Shown here: piece by piece, positions 40,023-56,673 of the stretch
Numbering within the stretch: the first letter of the stretch is position 1
How the letters are laid out: every line of letters begins with the position of its first letter
Made by a program: the position numbers and the translations under genes
The notes under the pieces: generated by a model
Database searches by the model: none
What the model saw: only the letters and a program-made list of their open reading frames with translations
Told to the model about the DNA's origin: nothing
Origin: Rallus limicola
Lineage: Eukaryota; Chordata; Aves; Gruiformes; Rallidae
NCBI GenBank assembly: GCA_022605955.1
Contig: JAKCOZ010000040.1
Location: forward strand, 4,350,558 to 4,414,557
Reading direction: 5' to 3'
DNA: 64,000 nt

Positions 40023-41445
40023 GCTGAGCTGTGCAGGCTTTGGAAAAGTCCAGAAAACAGATCGCAGCCTGTTGAGCAACACATGGGTCGTTTGCCGCTG
40101 TGGCAAGAGGGGATCATGTATAACACCATTGCTTACTGTAGGTGAGATTTACAGCTTGAGTTTTGCTGTATTACCAAGATTCAGCCCTACTTTTGTGGTG
40201 GTGGTGGGAAGGTGCCATTATATCGCTTTGAAATCCGAGGAGCTTGCTCCTCCTACACCTCTTGACAGGATGCAAGCAGTTAATGCTTTACTGGTGCCTG
40301 ATCCCACTTTGGAGAGGAGGAAAATGTCAAGGCAGAATCTTTGTTCTTTATTTATTGCTGGGATGGTTTTGCTTGGCTTTTTGTGCCAGACACTGTCTTG
40401 TCCTATCTGCTGTGCTGCAGCACTCAGGCAGCAAGGCAGAGAGTGTGCGATAGCTTCATAAATAAACATTAAGGCTTGATACTCTCCTCTTCCACGTGGA
40501 GCTCTTGAAAGGAATGCAATGGCCGGGTCTGGTTTTGTTCAGGACACATTAGTCATCGTATTCCTTGCAAATCTTAAGCATTACAGACGAGCAGAAAGGC
40601 CAGTAAAGTGTGCTGTCTCTGCTTAAAATACTTCATCTATCTCCACTTTCTTCCCTGGAGTGCTTAAGTAATCCTGCCGGACACGTAATTGATAAATGGA
40701 TACAGTTTTAGTTCAGTTTTCTCCTGAAAAAGGTAAAGGGTATGACTCTTTCAAACCATGTCATGTCCAGTGTATATGTAGATCTGGAGCTTTTTTCTGT
40801 GCCTGATCACTGGAGAAAAGAGCAAGAAACAATCTTCAGAGCCCAGAATAACAGGGGGTCGTTAGACCTTGGCTGCAGGCTCCTTTAGCTAAGGGGTTTA
40901 AGGCCCTGCTTATCCTCTGGCCAAATAGTTTTGTGCAAAGTGAATCCCAGGTTTTGCTGTCAGACCCTAGGGAATGAGCTGAGGAGATGTGCTGCATCTG
41001 GTGGGGGCAGCGGGATTGCAGACTTCCAGAGGGATGGTTAATCTCCCAGCAAATCTCAGCTACTGTAAATGTAGGCAGATTCCAGAAATAACCCATCACT
41101 GGCTTCCAAACGTTTGGTTTTTGTGAATAGATCAATGCTGAGGCTGATGAGTTGACCTTAGAGCTCTTGGAATCACTTCTTCCACCCTAAGAGTTGATGC
41201 AGCACACAAAACTTCTGGAAAGCTTCCTACCATTGAGCAAACAGCTCCTGGGATGAGTCAGAACAGCAGCAGCACAGCTCCATTCACCATTCTGAGACCT
41301 TGGGTCTACTCCCAGCCTTGCTGTTAACCTTGTTGGGATCCTTGGAGACCAGCATCTCATCTACCTGCCTCCATTTCCCTGCCTATTAAAAGGAAAGTGA
41401 TCCGTGCAGATAATGATCCTGAGATACCTGCTGCCAGAATGAGTC

Positions 41446-41565
41446 ACCATCCCTGGATGTGGTTAAGGAAAGGGTAGACCAGGTACTTAGGGATATGGGT
41501 TAGCATAGGATGGGTTGGATTTGATGATCTTAAAGGTCTTTTCCAACCTTGCAATTCTGTGTTTC
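41446..41565 (+). repeat. CR1 LINE 3' end, first of a tandem pair
   Basis: Sense CR1 3' terminus: 'CACCATCCCTGGATGTGGTT', 'GGTTGGATTTGATGATCTTA', 'AAGGTCTTTTCCAACCTTGC' and an AATTCTGTG tail. The GATGATCTTAAAGGTCTTTTCC type differs from the neighbouring copy, so these are two insertions rather than a duplication. Confidence 0.9.
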
Positions 41566-41588
41566 TAATTTCTCTCTGACTGCCTCAA

Positions 41589-41894
41589 AGGAGGTCGTGG
41601 AGGGTTGGGGGCTGACCTTTTCTCCCTAGTGACAAGTGATAGAACAAGAAGAAATGGCGTCAGGCGATGCCAGGGGAGGCTTAGATTGGGTATTAGGAAA
41701 AACTTCTTCACAGAGAGGGTTGTTAGGCATTGGAACAGGCTGCCCAGGGAGGTGGCGGAGTCTCCATCTCTGGAGATACTTAAAAGAGGGCTATAAGTGG
41801 TGCTGAGGGACAGGGTTTAGTAGTGGATGGCAAGTTAGGGTGATGGTTGGGCTCGGTGATCTAAAGGGTCCCTTCCAACCAAGATTCTATGATT
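41589..41894 (+). repeat. CR1 LINE 3' end, second of a tandem pair
   Basis: Sense CR1: 'CTAGTGACAAGTGATAGAAC', 'GATTGGGTATTAGGAAAAAC', 'TTCTTCACAGAGAGGGTTG', 'GGAACAGGCTGCCCAGGGAG', 'GGTCCCTTCCAACCAAGATT' and CTATGATT. It begins about 25 bp after the previous CR1 ends, in the same orientation. Confidence 0.94.
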
Positions 41895-43119
41895 AACTCG
41901 GAGCAGTGGTTGTCTTCTTTCAAGACATGCCTTGGAATAAAGCCTGGTCTGAAATCCTGTTCCAGACCTTCGTTTACCACCACAAAGGGAAGGTTTCTTT
42001 CTGGAAGCATGGGAGGTTGGCTTGATCTTCTTTTGTTTGTTTTTTTGAGCTCTGCATTCCTGCTGCTGAGTCTTTATCATAAACGCCAACTCCGGTATTA
42101 CTGCATCAGAGCCCTTTCCAGAGCTGCTGTGCAGCACACGACACACAGTAACCTTGATGGATTATCAAGCCTCAGGAAGGGAAATAAAGGCAAATAAAAT
42201 GGTTTAGGATGTTTGTCAAATTGATAGCTGGAAGTCGTATGCCTAGTGCACTCTTAGTAACCTCCTGAGTAGTACAACTCGGCATCGCCGCTGATGAATA
42301 CTCGCTGTCAACAGCAGATAAATTGATTTGCTTAGAAAGAGCCGTGCCGTGTGATGTCCTCCTAGATAAAGCAAACACTGACTGTTCCACCCCAGCTGTG
42401 GTTTTTTGAAGTCTCTGAGTGACAGTGGGAGAAAAAGGATTACTGACCTGGCAACAGAATGGAAAATCCATTAAAATAACAACAGTGCTGAGCTCTTTGT
42501 TCTGTGCGCGGTCTCCTCATTCGGATGCTCCGTCGCACACACCCAACCCGCCTCCAAGAGATGATGATGATGGTGATTTATTGCTCGTTCGAGGCTTTGA
42601 AGGTGCTGAACTCATAAACAGAGCTAATACACCGAGTGTCTTGGTAGCCAACAGGAGAAATAGTCAATTAAAATAATTGAGATGCCTAATCTGAATGTCT
42701 GATGCCGCGTTCTCTAACAGGTGAATTCCTGGGGACATTTCAGGAAGACCCTTCACACAGATAGGCTAAACGCCCTCCAAACTCTAATCTGAAAAAGAAA
42801 ATGAGGGTTTTTCCTTTGGTGCAGGTGGAAGGGGAAGAAGAACCCCATATTCCTGTGAAACAAAACCAAGAACCCACTTAAATCAGTTTTTGTTTGACTG
42901 GCTGAAGAAAAAAGGAGCTCAAGGAGATCAGGGGAAGATTGACCCGTATGTTTATCTGATTGGAGAAGTGTTTCTTGGATATTGGTGTTCTATAGTTGCA
43001 TTCAGTCCAGAGTTGGAATCAAAGTGGGGAAGAAAGTGTTGGCAGTAACGGACAAGCACAATCACCAGGAATATTTTACGAGCTGTATGAAACACAGGTG
43101 AGGAGCTAGATAGAGCCAC

Positions 43120-43177
43120 GTGCAGAGGTTCTACCTCTGCTTGCACCGGTGCAGAGGTTCTACCTCTGCTTGCACCG
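43120..43177 (+). repeat. 29-bp perfect tandem duplication with internal hairpin
   Basis: Two identical adjacent 29-bp units (43120-43148 and 43149-43177). Each contains the inverted repeat GCAGAGGT - TCT - ACCTCTGC, a perfect 8-bp stem with a 3-base loop. Two units are too few, and they have no spacers, so this is not a CRISPR. It is a local duplication of a palindromic motif in an intron. Confidence 0.92.
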
Positions 43178-44570
43178 AGCAGAGCAGGGTGTTCTCAGGT
43201 TGCGCTAGAGAAATGCAGACAATTATGAAAGTGGCTTAATAATATACAAACAGGCTTAAGTAATGGCTCCAGAACAGCAGTGGGAAGCACGCCGTCCCTC
43301 TCACCCACTCCTTTCCTTCTGAAAATGTCACTTATCCCTAAACTCAGAAGTTGTGTGTTGATGATGACAGAAATGAAAGGTGAACAGTTGCTTTTCCTCC
43401 TCTGGATTATTCAGGGTTGTACTTTTCTGTCTGTTTTTCATGCAGCAAGTTCTTGGGGGCAAGGGTTGCGTTGCTTTTAGCTCTTGTTGTCAGAGATGAG
43501 CAAATCATTAATTTTAGAAATAAATAACCAAAGACTGGTGAGCCAGGAGTTCTGCTCCCTCTCTAAAACAGTGCTCTCTTGTATTCTTAGGGAGCAGTTT
43601 GAAGTCGTCCATGATTCTAGGTGTTCATCAGCAAACTAATGGAGAAGAAAAATGCTTAGAAATGAGGCAATTTGGAAAACCAGTATATCGGGTGTGATTT
43701 TTGTCCTGCCAGCCTCATGGTAGGAAACAAGCTGTTTGGGACTTGTTTACAAGTTACCCAAGTTATCCTCATGGGTAGGTCCCAGTAGGAGGACAAAGGG
43801 CAAAACACCTTTCCTCCAGACTCTTGTGAGCAGCCAGGTTCCTTGTGTCTCAGTCCCTCTCTTTGGTTGGAAGCGGAGTTTTTTTGCCATCCCGACTACA
43901 GATCATGGTAGGAACAGTTGGATGCTTTTCAGGGTTTGCAGTGGTTTCTCCTGAAAGAATGAGAAGAAATAAGGAGCTTAAAATGGGGATTATGGTGTTT
44001 GTTTTGTCATTTCTCTTCCCAGCAGCCCATCTCCCTCAGATTGGAGAAGTGGGAGTGGGGTGGTCCTGCCCTCAGAGATTGGTGGTGAAAATACAGAAAG
44101 TCCAGTAATACCTTTGCGTTCCCTACCTGGAGCATCGCTCGGGTCTGCTCTGGCTGCCCAGCTCCAGCCCCCAGCCATCACTTTGGATGTGTTGAGGGAG
44201 AGTATTTCTCAAAGGGAAGGTTCAGAGTCTTGCTGTCACGTCAGGGTGGTGGTTGGTGTTGTGGTGGGGCTCCTTAGATGGGGATAAAGAGGCATGTGCC
44301 AGGAAACCTGAGGCATCAAGAGGTGCCTTGCCTTCCGTCTCCTTGTGAGGACAATACAAAGTATATGACAGCGTTAAGAGCTTCTCAACAGAGATTTGTG
44401 AATTGATTTCCCAGTTTTAAAGGTAACAGTAATCCCCTCAGCAGGAGCAGAGCTGTCCCAGTCCCCTTCCTTCCCTTTCCCTCATGGGCTCTTCCTGCCT
44501 CTGAGGAGGGAATGAGGCAGCAGCTGCTGATGGACTTGCCACTGGCCAGTTGTAGTGAGGAGCCTGGGGC

Positions 44571-44622
44571 TAGGGGTAGGGTTAAGGGTTAGGTTTAGGG
44601 TTAGGGTTAGGGTTAGGGTTAG
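44571..44622 (+). repeat. Interstitial telomeric repeat (TTAGGG)n
   Basis: A degenerate lead-in (TAGGGGTAGGG, TTAAGGG, TTAGG) passes into four perfect TTAGGG units at 44595-44618 and a terminal TTAG. The G-rich strand is the + strand. It lies deep in an intron with gene sequence on both sides, so it is interstitial and not a chromosome end. Confidence 0.95.
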
Positions 44623-45450
44623 CCCAGCTCAGCACTGGAGCAGTCCTTGCTGGGAAGGTCTCTCCATGGTTTTTCCTCCATTCCCTGTCTCAGCAGGGCT
44701 TTGTTCGTAGCATGGAGTTGAGAGACCTGTAGGGAAGGAGGACAAGAGCTGCTGTTGTCTTTCCAGATCTGGCAAACTCTCAAAAGTCATGAATAAAGCT
44801 GCTCACATTGCAACGCCCCTCTTGACACTCACAAGTAAAACACAAGCATTTCTGGCAAAACTGCTTGGTTAGTCTTTTGTTTTAATATATATGTGTGTGT
44901 TATGGAAAGAAGCTTCCAGGATTGCTGAATTTATTCCAAGTCTGCCCTCTGACAGTGAGCAGGCTGCCAGTTCTTCTGCAATGCCAACGAGTCAAGCCAG
45001 ACTTGGCTCCTTCGCTGCGATCCACGCGTTCCGGCTTTCCTGGGGAGCTACCACCTATAGCTGAGTGTGTAGCTTCATGTAACTGTTAAACCCATCCACT
45101 GCTGTTTAGAGCTCGTAAACATATTGCCTGATACCCTGTAACGATTGGAAGGTGAAACTGGGAAAAAAAAAAAAGGTTGTGAATATGAGCAGTAAGGTTT
45201 TTAAAGCTGAGATCCCATAAAAAAGTGGCACTCCACAGCTCTCCCATCTTGTGCCTGGCTTTTTCTGCCTTTTTATTGTTTAAGCTTTTATCCATTTAAA
45301 TGCTTCTCAACTTTACTACCTCTGGCCAGGGAAAGTGAGTGCCTGTTGTCACATCACCACATTGCTGTCCTTGCATTGCCACCCGTCTCAGAGTGGTGCT
45401 GGGCAAGGTGAATTGGGCTGATGGATCTCAGCTGCAGCATGGCCTTAGCA

Positions 45451-45582
45451 TCCTAGAGTCATTTAGGTTGGAAAAGGCCTTTGAGGTCATTGGCTCCAAC
45501 CCAACGCCAAGTCCACCACTGAATCATGTTCCTAGGCTCCACAGCTACATGTCTTTGAAATGCCCCCGGGGATGGTGACTCA
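45451..45582 (-). repeat. CR1 LINE 3' end (different subfamily)
   Basis: Antisense: 'CCTAGAGTCATTTAGGTTGG', 'GGTTGGAAAAGGCCTTTGAG', 'GTCATTGGCTCCAACCCAAC', 'CCAAGTCCACCACTGAATCA', 'ATGTCTTTGAAATGCCCCC'. The AAAGGCCTTTGAGGTCATT form differs from the GGGACC type, indicating another CR1 subfamily. Confidence 0.88.
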
Positions 45583-48500
45583 GCCTTGCTCATCCAGAGG
45601 AAGGAACAGAGGCTTTCCCACCACCCTCAGCCTGTGGTGAAAAACTCTGACCCACAACTATGTGTCCTGGGTGACCTTTGCTTTTCAGCAAGGAGCACCA
45701 GCCATAGCCCACGGTGCCATCAGTTCAGCTCAGAGGAAGAAGCCCCAACTGTCCCCCTCTCTAGCCAGGGTCACCCTCCCTGTTTCCCCTGAAGGTTTTA
45801 TCCTTCACTCACAGAGGACTTTTAATGGAGTTGGCTTCCCAGTTTTAAATAACCCACTGAGCTATATTCTTTGCATTCCTGGATGCTGTGTGGTTGCTCA
45901 TAGTAAAAGCACTTAAACAAATGGCCCTGAAAGCCAGCTCTGCTGCACTAATGGGTCGTACCCTCTGCAGAGCAGCTGGTGGAGGACCTGCACATCCACT
46001 GCGTTAGCGCACTCAGCTGATGCCCAGCACACTGGTGGCTTCAGAGGCTCCACTCCCCATCCTCTGAGCCATAAGCCACAGTGTCATTGTCATGGCTGCA
46101 GGCGTATCAAAAGAAAAGGAGTGTTCCTACCTCAGCGTAGAGGTGGAGGGATTCGTTACTCCAGAGCCTTGATGCCCTGCGATGCTAATGAGTTTCAGAG
46201 GGCACTGACTGGCATTCTCACCTCTGGAAAAGTAAGGAGTGTTCCAAATAAACTGGGTCACCACACGAATGCCCAGTCACATGCAATGGGTGAAACACAG
46301 CAGGGCTGATTTCATTTACACGACTCCAACCAGTGGTGTGCCCGCAGGAACGGCACTTGGGCAGGTAAAAGCATTACACTGAATTGATATGAAGCTGGTG
46401 TGTGGGGTCAGAAAGAGAGAAGTCTTACAAAGTGCAGAAAAACAGTTTGAAATACCGTGTTGAAGCCTGTAAGGAGCACTGGAGGAGCTGGGGTGTTGCT
46501 GTGAGCTCCGGTCTGGGAGGTTGGGCAGGATGGGCTCCTTGCAGGACCCGCTTCCAGCAGGAAGCCAAGGCCAGTCGTGCAGAGGCGTGATGTCAAAGGA
46601 ATGCTTCTGAAATTCAGGAGGATTTTCTTTTTCACAAATAGTGCCAGAGAACTGCTTAAAATTGGCCTGTCCTATTAAGTAAAAATAACTTCCTTCCCTT
46701 GAGCCATCTTCAGCCCCTTTTCTCCTTTGATGTTCTCACTGTCCTTCCAGCCAGATGTTACCGTTACCTCCTGACACACCGTTTTCTCCCCTTTCTCTCC
46801 CTTTTCTTTTTCCCCTGCACAGTTAAGTCTCTCCTCTCCCTCTGTACTGTGTAGGTGATACATGATCTCTTTATCCCCTCTCTGTGCCCAATCTAGCCTC
46901 TTTCTCCTGCATTCACATTCCTCATCACCAGAATTCTCCTTTTCCTTCTTTTGCTTTTAACATCCATGTGCCTGCCTTTTTCTTCCAGCAGCTGTTTTCC
47001 TGTGTCCTAACCCATACAAGGAAATCTTTTTCTTCTGCTGTCATGGAATTCTTCCATACTTGAGCCCATGCCAGGTGAAACCAGTGGCTTGGCCTTGGAG
47101 GTCTGGAGCGCAGTTTGCATGGCCATGGTTTAGAAAAGCATTTTGACCTGGGGAGGAGAGCTGCAGAAAGGACAAACGGTGTCTGCATACGACCCAGCTG
47201 CATCCAAGAGAGGGGATGAGGGGGTGTGAACCCAAATGGATGGAGAGCATAGTGGTAGGGATGGTGAAGATTACATGAGGCTGAAAAGCCTACTGGATTT
47301 AACACCTAGGGAGAATGAGTAATGGCATTCAGAATCCTGCTTTAGCAGTTAAGAAGGTGACAGTTGTGTCATTTCTGGGTAAATGAGTTTTGGTGCACTT
47401 TGGCCTTAGCTCAGGAGAGGCTGGGGTCGTGTTGAACCTTGGCCATGGTCTGGGAGAGGCAGTTCTCTGCCATGTCAGGTGTTTCTCAAGCCTTACAACA
47501 TGTAATTCACATTCTAAAAAAATCAGCTACCAAAAAGCGTGTGGTAAATGTAGCTCTGTGGTGTGTGGCCAGCTGGACTGCACAGCATTGTAGGAGAGGA
47601 GGCAGTCACTGGAAGTAAAGCTAAAGCATGCATCTTGCAAGCATGAGGGATTTTGAAGCTCCCTTTCAAGAAAGAAAATGGTACAAGTTTATAACCTTCA
47701 GCATTTGATGTTTAATGTAAACAACATAACCCCCTGGTTCCTAGTGTGGAGTCACTCATCTCGTTGAAACTGCATTCTCAGCCCTTACACAAATGACATA
47801 AACAGCTTTTTGAAATGGTTCTCTTGATCTTGGTGTTATCTTCTCTCATCCTTTGTTATGATCCACTTCTCTTGTGCTAGGGTTGCCCATAGCCATCGTG
47901 CACTTAACGTTTTAATTCCTCTGATTTAAATCCCATCAAACTTTAGAGAAAGGAGCATCCTGGGTTCCAACTTGGTAAACATCATTAACAAACCTTAGAG
48001 CTGAAATAAAGGTTACAAGTTTTGGCAGTCCAATTTAGTGTTGATAGTGTTTTCTGCTGTGTGTTGACAAAGATCACTTTGAAACTCTTGATTTAAAAAA
48101 TTAAGCCTTAAGTTGGACCAGACAAAAATGGATGTTTTACTGGTGATAACACGCAGGCATGTCCGTGCCTTTGGAGGAGCGTGCTGTTCCCTGCTGCTCT
48201 CATTCGTTGCTACACAGTTCTTAGGTAAAATGAAATGCTCAGTTCAGGGATCGTGTTTATGATGGGATCTGATTGGAACTTTTTTGAGCAGTTTTTTTAA
48301 TCAGTTGGATTTAGGGAGAATGAAGATTTTAATGAGAGCACACACATTTTTCAATGAAAAGTTCCTTTCCAGGCTGTGCAGGTTCTTTGGGTTTTTTATC
48401 TTGGATGGGTCTTGGCTTCTTTTGCTTGGTCCAGTCAAGCAAAAGGAGGAGTGAGTAACAACACCCCAGAATTACAAGTAGCATACACAGTGATCATTTC

Positions 48501-50878
48501 AGATGCGGAGCAGGGTCAGGACATGGTTTTCTGTATCTTAGAAGAGAACCTTAAGCAGCAGACATGGAAATCCATCCCTCTTGTTGACTCCTTCAGTAAT
48601 TCATAAAGTATATAAAGTGAAATAACTAGAAAGAGATCTTCCCCAGTGTGCTGGTGGCTTGGAGGTTGATGAGCCCTGTCCACACCAGCCTGTCAGTTGT
48701 TCTGAGGTCTTCTCTGTTCACTTTTCACATTAACCCCAGTCTCATCCCCAAGGGTGGAGCAGGGACATGTTTTGAAACCTTGAAAAGTTTTTACAGGATG
48801 AGAGATCTGTTTCCCAGCCAGCTCTGGTTGTGTAAGCCTGATTTCTAGCACCAGGCTCAGCTTGCAGCACTGGCTTTTGGCAGTCTGTCTCTGATTTGAA
48901 GATAGAGAAAATGTCATGGAGAATAAATAACATCAAGATAAAAAATTGGCGCTGCTGCATTTCTGAGAACATCATCATAATGCCTTCCCTTTGGTTGCCT
49001 TTCTGGAGATCTTCATTCCTTACTGGTGTAGCTCTAGATCCCCCCTATGGAGCATTGCATTTATCCTGCTGTTTGAGGCTTAGTCAGTGCCAGCACAAGG
49101 ATCAATGATGCAAGTGAAGGGGCTTAAATTAACTGAGGTGTAACCGTACGTGTGTCCCAAGCAGTGACCATTCCTTTCATGGGTACTAGCTGTGTCCCCT
49201 TTTCCATGACATGGCTCTTTGGAGTCCTGGAAGAACTGAATTGGTCTCCCATGAAAAGGAGTCTTTAGTTCTGTGTCTACACACCTATCATGTTGGAAAT
49301 GAGATATCTGCATGGAGCAGTTTGGGTTCTGTTACCGCGACCCTGATGCCAAGGGATGGACACTTCAGAACTTTATATAGTGGAATCCACAAGTTATAAT
49401 CTCCAAATAAAAAGGATTGTTGAAAAGAAACCACTGCCTTTATTATTACTGTACCTGATGCTGTTCTCTGAGGGAATACATTATATTTTAACTGGCTGGT
49501 AGGAAGAATTCTGCTAGGAATTTGGAGGTATTTATTAAATCTTAAGCATATGTATTAGGGCCTGATGCTTGAAATAACAGCCTGGCTTTATCATGGCTGT
49601 ATGCATCACATCTCGTTTTGACTGTGGAAGGAAATTATTGCGTTACACCCCACTGGCAATTCCATGGATTTCTATTTAAAATGAAAAGCCAGCGCTGAGC
49701 CAGCAGTGTGTGAGGACCCCACAGCCAGACATGTTCATTTCTCAGTACTGTCCATCGGAGTCCCTGGATCAGCCGCCCTCTCCACCTCAGAGCCTGTAGC
49801 GAGCTGGGCCTGGCTATCACAGGCTGAAAGCCAGGAAGCCATAATCACAGCCAGCAGCCACGGGCCACGTTTCACCCCAGCTCCCATGGCAGAGAGGCCA
49901 CAGCAATATCATTTGCACATCGTCCTCAGCTGTGTCTTCCCCTCTGAGTTCAGGAGTGTCCTTGATTTTGCAGTATTTATGTACTGTGCTGCGGTGCCCT
50001 GGGGCAGCGGTGGTTTGGGTACGAAACTGCTCCCACCTGCCTTGCTGGGATATTTTTGGATACTGTTGGTGACATTTGAAGCAGTGAACAGGAGCTGGAG
50101 AAAAGGGTTTTGACTCACAGCAAAAGGCCAGGCGATGGTGGGGGCCACAGAGCCGTATCAGAGCAGCTGCCTGGTGCTGTATGAGCAGAGAGCTTTGTTG
50201 GCCGCCTTTCGTATGGCAAAACAAAATAGGCAAGTTGGCAGATTAGACTGGGGAGGTATCACCAGTTATCTGCTGCTTATAAGTGAGCAGGGTTCTGTGG
50301 GTTCTAGCAGAGACTGAAGATCTGGGGAAATTGGGTGAGCTGGGGAAAGAGGAAAGTTTCCTTGTTTTCATTTCCTTTGTTGATTTTGGGTTTTTAAAAT
50401 CAATTTTCTGAATGACAAGCGGGCTCACAGAGCAACGTACAGTAAACCCAACACCTTCCCCCCACTGATGGGACTGCTGCGTTGGCAGATGATACCTTGC
50501 TGTACGGTTAGTGCTCTGTCTGCTTCGACACAGCCTGACATTTCCAACCAGCAAATAAATCACAGGTTCAAGAAAACAATCACAAGTTATTACTGAGGCC
50601 GAGTCCTTAAACGCAGCTCGGAGCACAATGCTATCACTCCCCACGCAGCACGGGCTTTCGGAGATGTCGGTTCCTGTCAGTGTCCGTCTCTGTGAGCAGC
50701 TACAGCTTAATTTCATTTATTCCTCAAGTGGCAGGCCCAGTTATTTTTCAGGATCAGCGCCTGTTTTTACCCACTGATTCGTCTGGATTCTTGTCACGGG
50801 TGGTTAACACTTGCTTCTCTTCTAGACTTCACCTGCCAGGGTGCATCAAACTCTCCGAATGGAACATGCCACCTTTAA

Positions 50879-51301
<423 letters not shown>

Positions 51302-52694
51302 TAATCCTCCTGCATTGCATCTCAGGAGATGGGGGTAGAGGTGGGGTCTGGAGAAGCTGAGAAGAAGCCATCGCACTTGTTGGGAAGCAAAGGGGTTCAC
51401 CACCCCTCTGCTCCTGACATGTGTTACAGGGCCGTAGGTGAAACACGAACGATGGCATGTGCTCTGCTTTCGCCTTTCTCTCTTTATCCCACATCCCAAA
51501 CCTGGCCTTGCAGCTCAAACCCAGCAACAATCTCCATGCACAGCTTTGCTTACTCATTTAGGAGGTGAACATTTTCCACTTCCCCTGCCATTGTTTAGTA
51601 ATCTGTTGGGAATTTTAAGCTTTCATGAGGGACCTGATACCACAAAAGTACAGAGATGCCCAGCGTAAAGCTCGTAGGGGAATGGCTGACAAGCCTTAAA
51701 CTGATCCGGACGTCAGAGTTTCTCCTAATGCAGCATTGCTTTGGTCTCCTTCACTTTCGTTCCTCTGCAAGGTACAACTCATCTGTTGTGACAGTTGCTA
51801 AATTTAAGGTCTTTGCTTGTTGCCATGAAAACTGTCTGAGCATTGCAGAGTTCAGGACCGTTGTCCAACATGATGCTTGTCGATGAGTGCGTGCCACGTT
51901 GGCTGCAAAAGTAGTTCAGATCATTTTAGTACCACCCTACAATATGACAGTGTAGGAGCCAACATGAAATAGATGCAGCTTCTACCAGATTCAGAGCCCT
52001 GTTGATTAAATCAGTTCTTCAAAACACGGTGTCCAAACTCTGAGCAGCAGCATCTGGGTCCAACTCGCGTGGTTGCACCAGGCACAGAGAACACGTAGCG
52101 CCAAGCACAGCTCCACAGCAGTTGGTTTTTCTGGCATGGCGAAATGTCACTGTAGGAGTAGCGTGGCTACTCTCTCCTACCAACACTCTTGGCAGAAAAA
52201 AAAAAAAGACAAAAGACTTTAGGAACCACTGCTCTAAAGGAAAATAATCTGTTTATTACAGTAACTGCTTGGGAGGTATTCCAGCTATTGTATTCAGAGC
52301 ATTTCAGACCATGCTTATTTTCCTTGCCAAGCATATTGACCCCCATCTGTCCTAAGTTCTGGGGAGGGGGTGTGGAAGAATTTTACATAAAAGCTTTCTT
52401 TTTTCCCCCTCTTGGGCTCTGCACTCAGCACAGCTCCAGCAGAGCCAGCCACTAGGACTCCAATTCCAGCCTTGCTGATGGAGAGTGCTGGCAAGATAAT
52501 TTGCACCAACTGTTTTGTAACAAAATGAACAGTGTCTGGAAAGTGGTTTTAAAACATATAACATTTAAGACTCTGTAAATATATCAGCAGGTCCTTTACA
52601 AGGTGCTGTTGAAGCTTTAATGCCACCAGGACAAAATTATTGTGCAGCCGTTAATGGTGAATGTCACTGAGAAAGTTAGATTCATGTTTCTCAA

Positions 52695-52709
52695 ATATAT
52701 ATATATATA
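52695..52709 (+). repeat. (AT)n short microsatellite
   Basis: Seven and a half AT units in intron 8 of the window; simple sequence. Confidence 0.9.
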
Positions 52710-53953
52710 CATCTAAGTTCAAGGAATCTAAATAATATATAGGAGAACAAAGTTCTGATTCTTCCCTTACAGCCTGCTTTCTCCTCCCTCCTTCAGGCTT
52801 TATGAGGAACAGGAGATGTGGGTATAAAACTCAGGCACTATATTCACTGCAAGATTCTAGAATCATAAAGAATATTTTCTGGTGTACCCAATAATCCTAC
52901 TGAGAAATTAACTGGAAAAGGATCTGTGGTGGTTCCAGTGCAAAATATATGGCTTTTCATGTGGATATTAGTGGCATGTTAGGAGATAAACACAACTTGA
53001 TATCGTGAGGCAAGGATGAGATGGGGTTGGGATGCTCAGTGTACACGCGCGGTGTTTACGAGTTCCTGTTCTCCCTGGAACACCAGGCGACTGCTTGTGT
53101 CACTGGTGAACGCTTCATGCTGGGTCTTTACAGAAAATTTCCTGTTTCAATTTAAAGTCAAAGGGAGAAGCTAATTTGCTGGTGGGAATACTGAGCATTT
53201 GGCCAGCAGGATTTATCCGTAGTACTTTACAAAGGAGAGCAGACTTGATCCAGGTCAGAACCTGTACTACACAGTAATAGCGGGCACTGACAATACTCTT
53301 GCTTCCCACCCGTTTCTGAGTTTATTGGGCGAGATTACCTTTGAGAAGATAGTGCCTGAGCTTCAGATACAAGCCCAAAAGGTGTAATTGGCTCTCAGCA
53401 TCTGATGTAGAAACGACGACTTCACTGTCAGCATCGGTTCGGTTACTATACTCACCAGCAGCAAAAACACCCTGTTTCAAAAGTCCACGATTTGCATTTT
53501 GTAGGATCTTTGTAGGATTTGGAGGTGTTGAGGGGTGTGAATTTCTTGGTGAACCTTCATTTTGCAGTTGCTAAGATGAAAACATGCTGATGTTGGGGTG
53601 AGACTTTAACACCAAAGCTACAGAGAACAGCTAATAACATGTTTATTAACACTTACCAGAAAGATACTGATTCACATCAACCAACTTCAGACATGGTGGA
53701 AGAGGTGATTTTTAGAAGGAGGATCAGCTGTTTTATCTGCAGGGTATCATAGTTGTGTATGTTGCAACTAGAATGCATGTTTTAATAGGAATTTAAATGG
53801 CATATGAGTGTGACTACCTAATATGCAACTAATTTATTGTAAGAAAGTTGCTGCTACTGTGTCTCTTTTCTTCTTTAGCAATATCTGATGATGCTTTAAA
53901 ACACTGCAGTAGCCTGACTGTAATCATAGTCTCCTGCCCAACCTTTCAAATAA

Positions 53954-56673
<2,720 letters not shown>

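Noticed and set aside
42419..42676. An 85-codon frame with an acidic DDDDGD stretch
   Set aside because: The acid run comes from a GATGATGATG tract, no suitable splice pair is evident, and exons 7 and 8 already join perfectly in frame.
43120..43177. CRISPR-like repeat
   Set aside because: Only two units, directly adjacent with no spacer, in a vertebrate intron.
44571..44622. Chromosome end
   Set aside because: Unique gene sequence continues on both sides and the tract is only about 50 bp.
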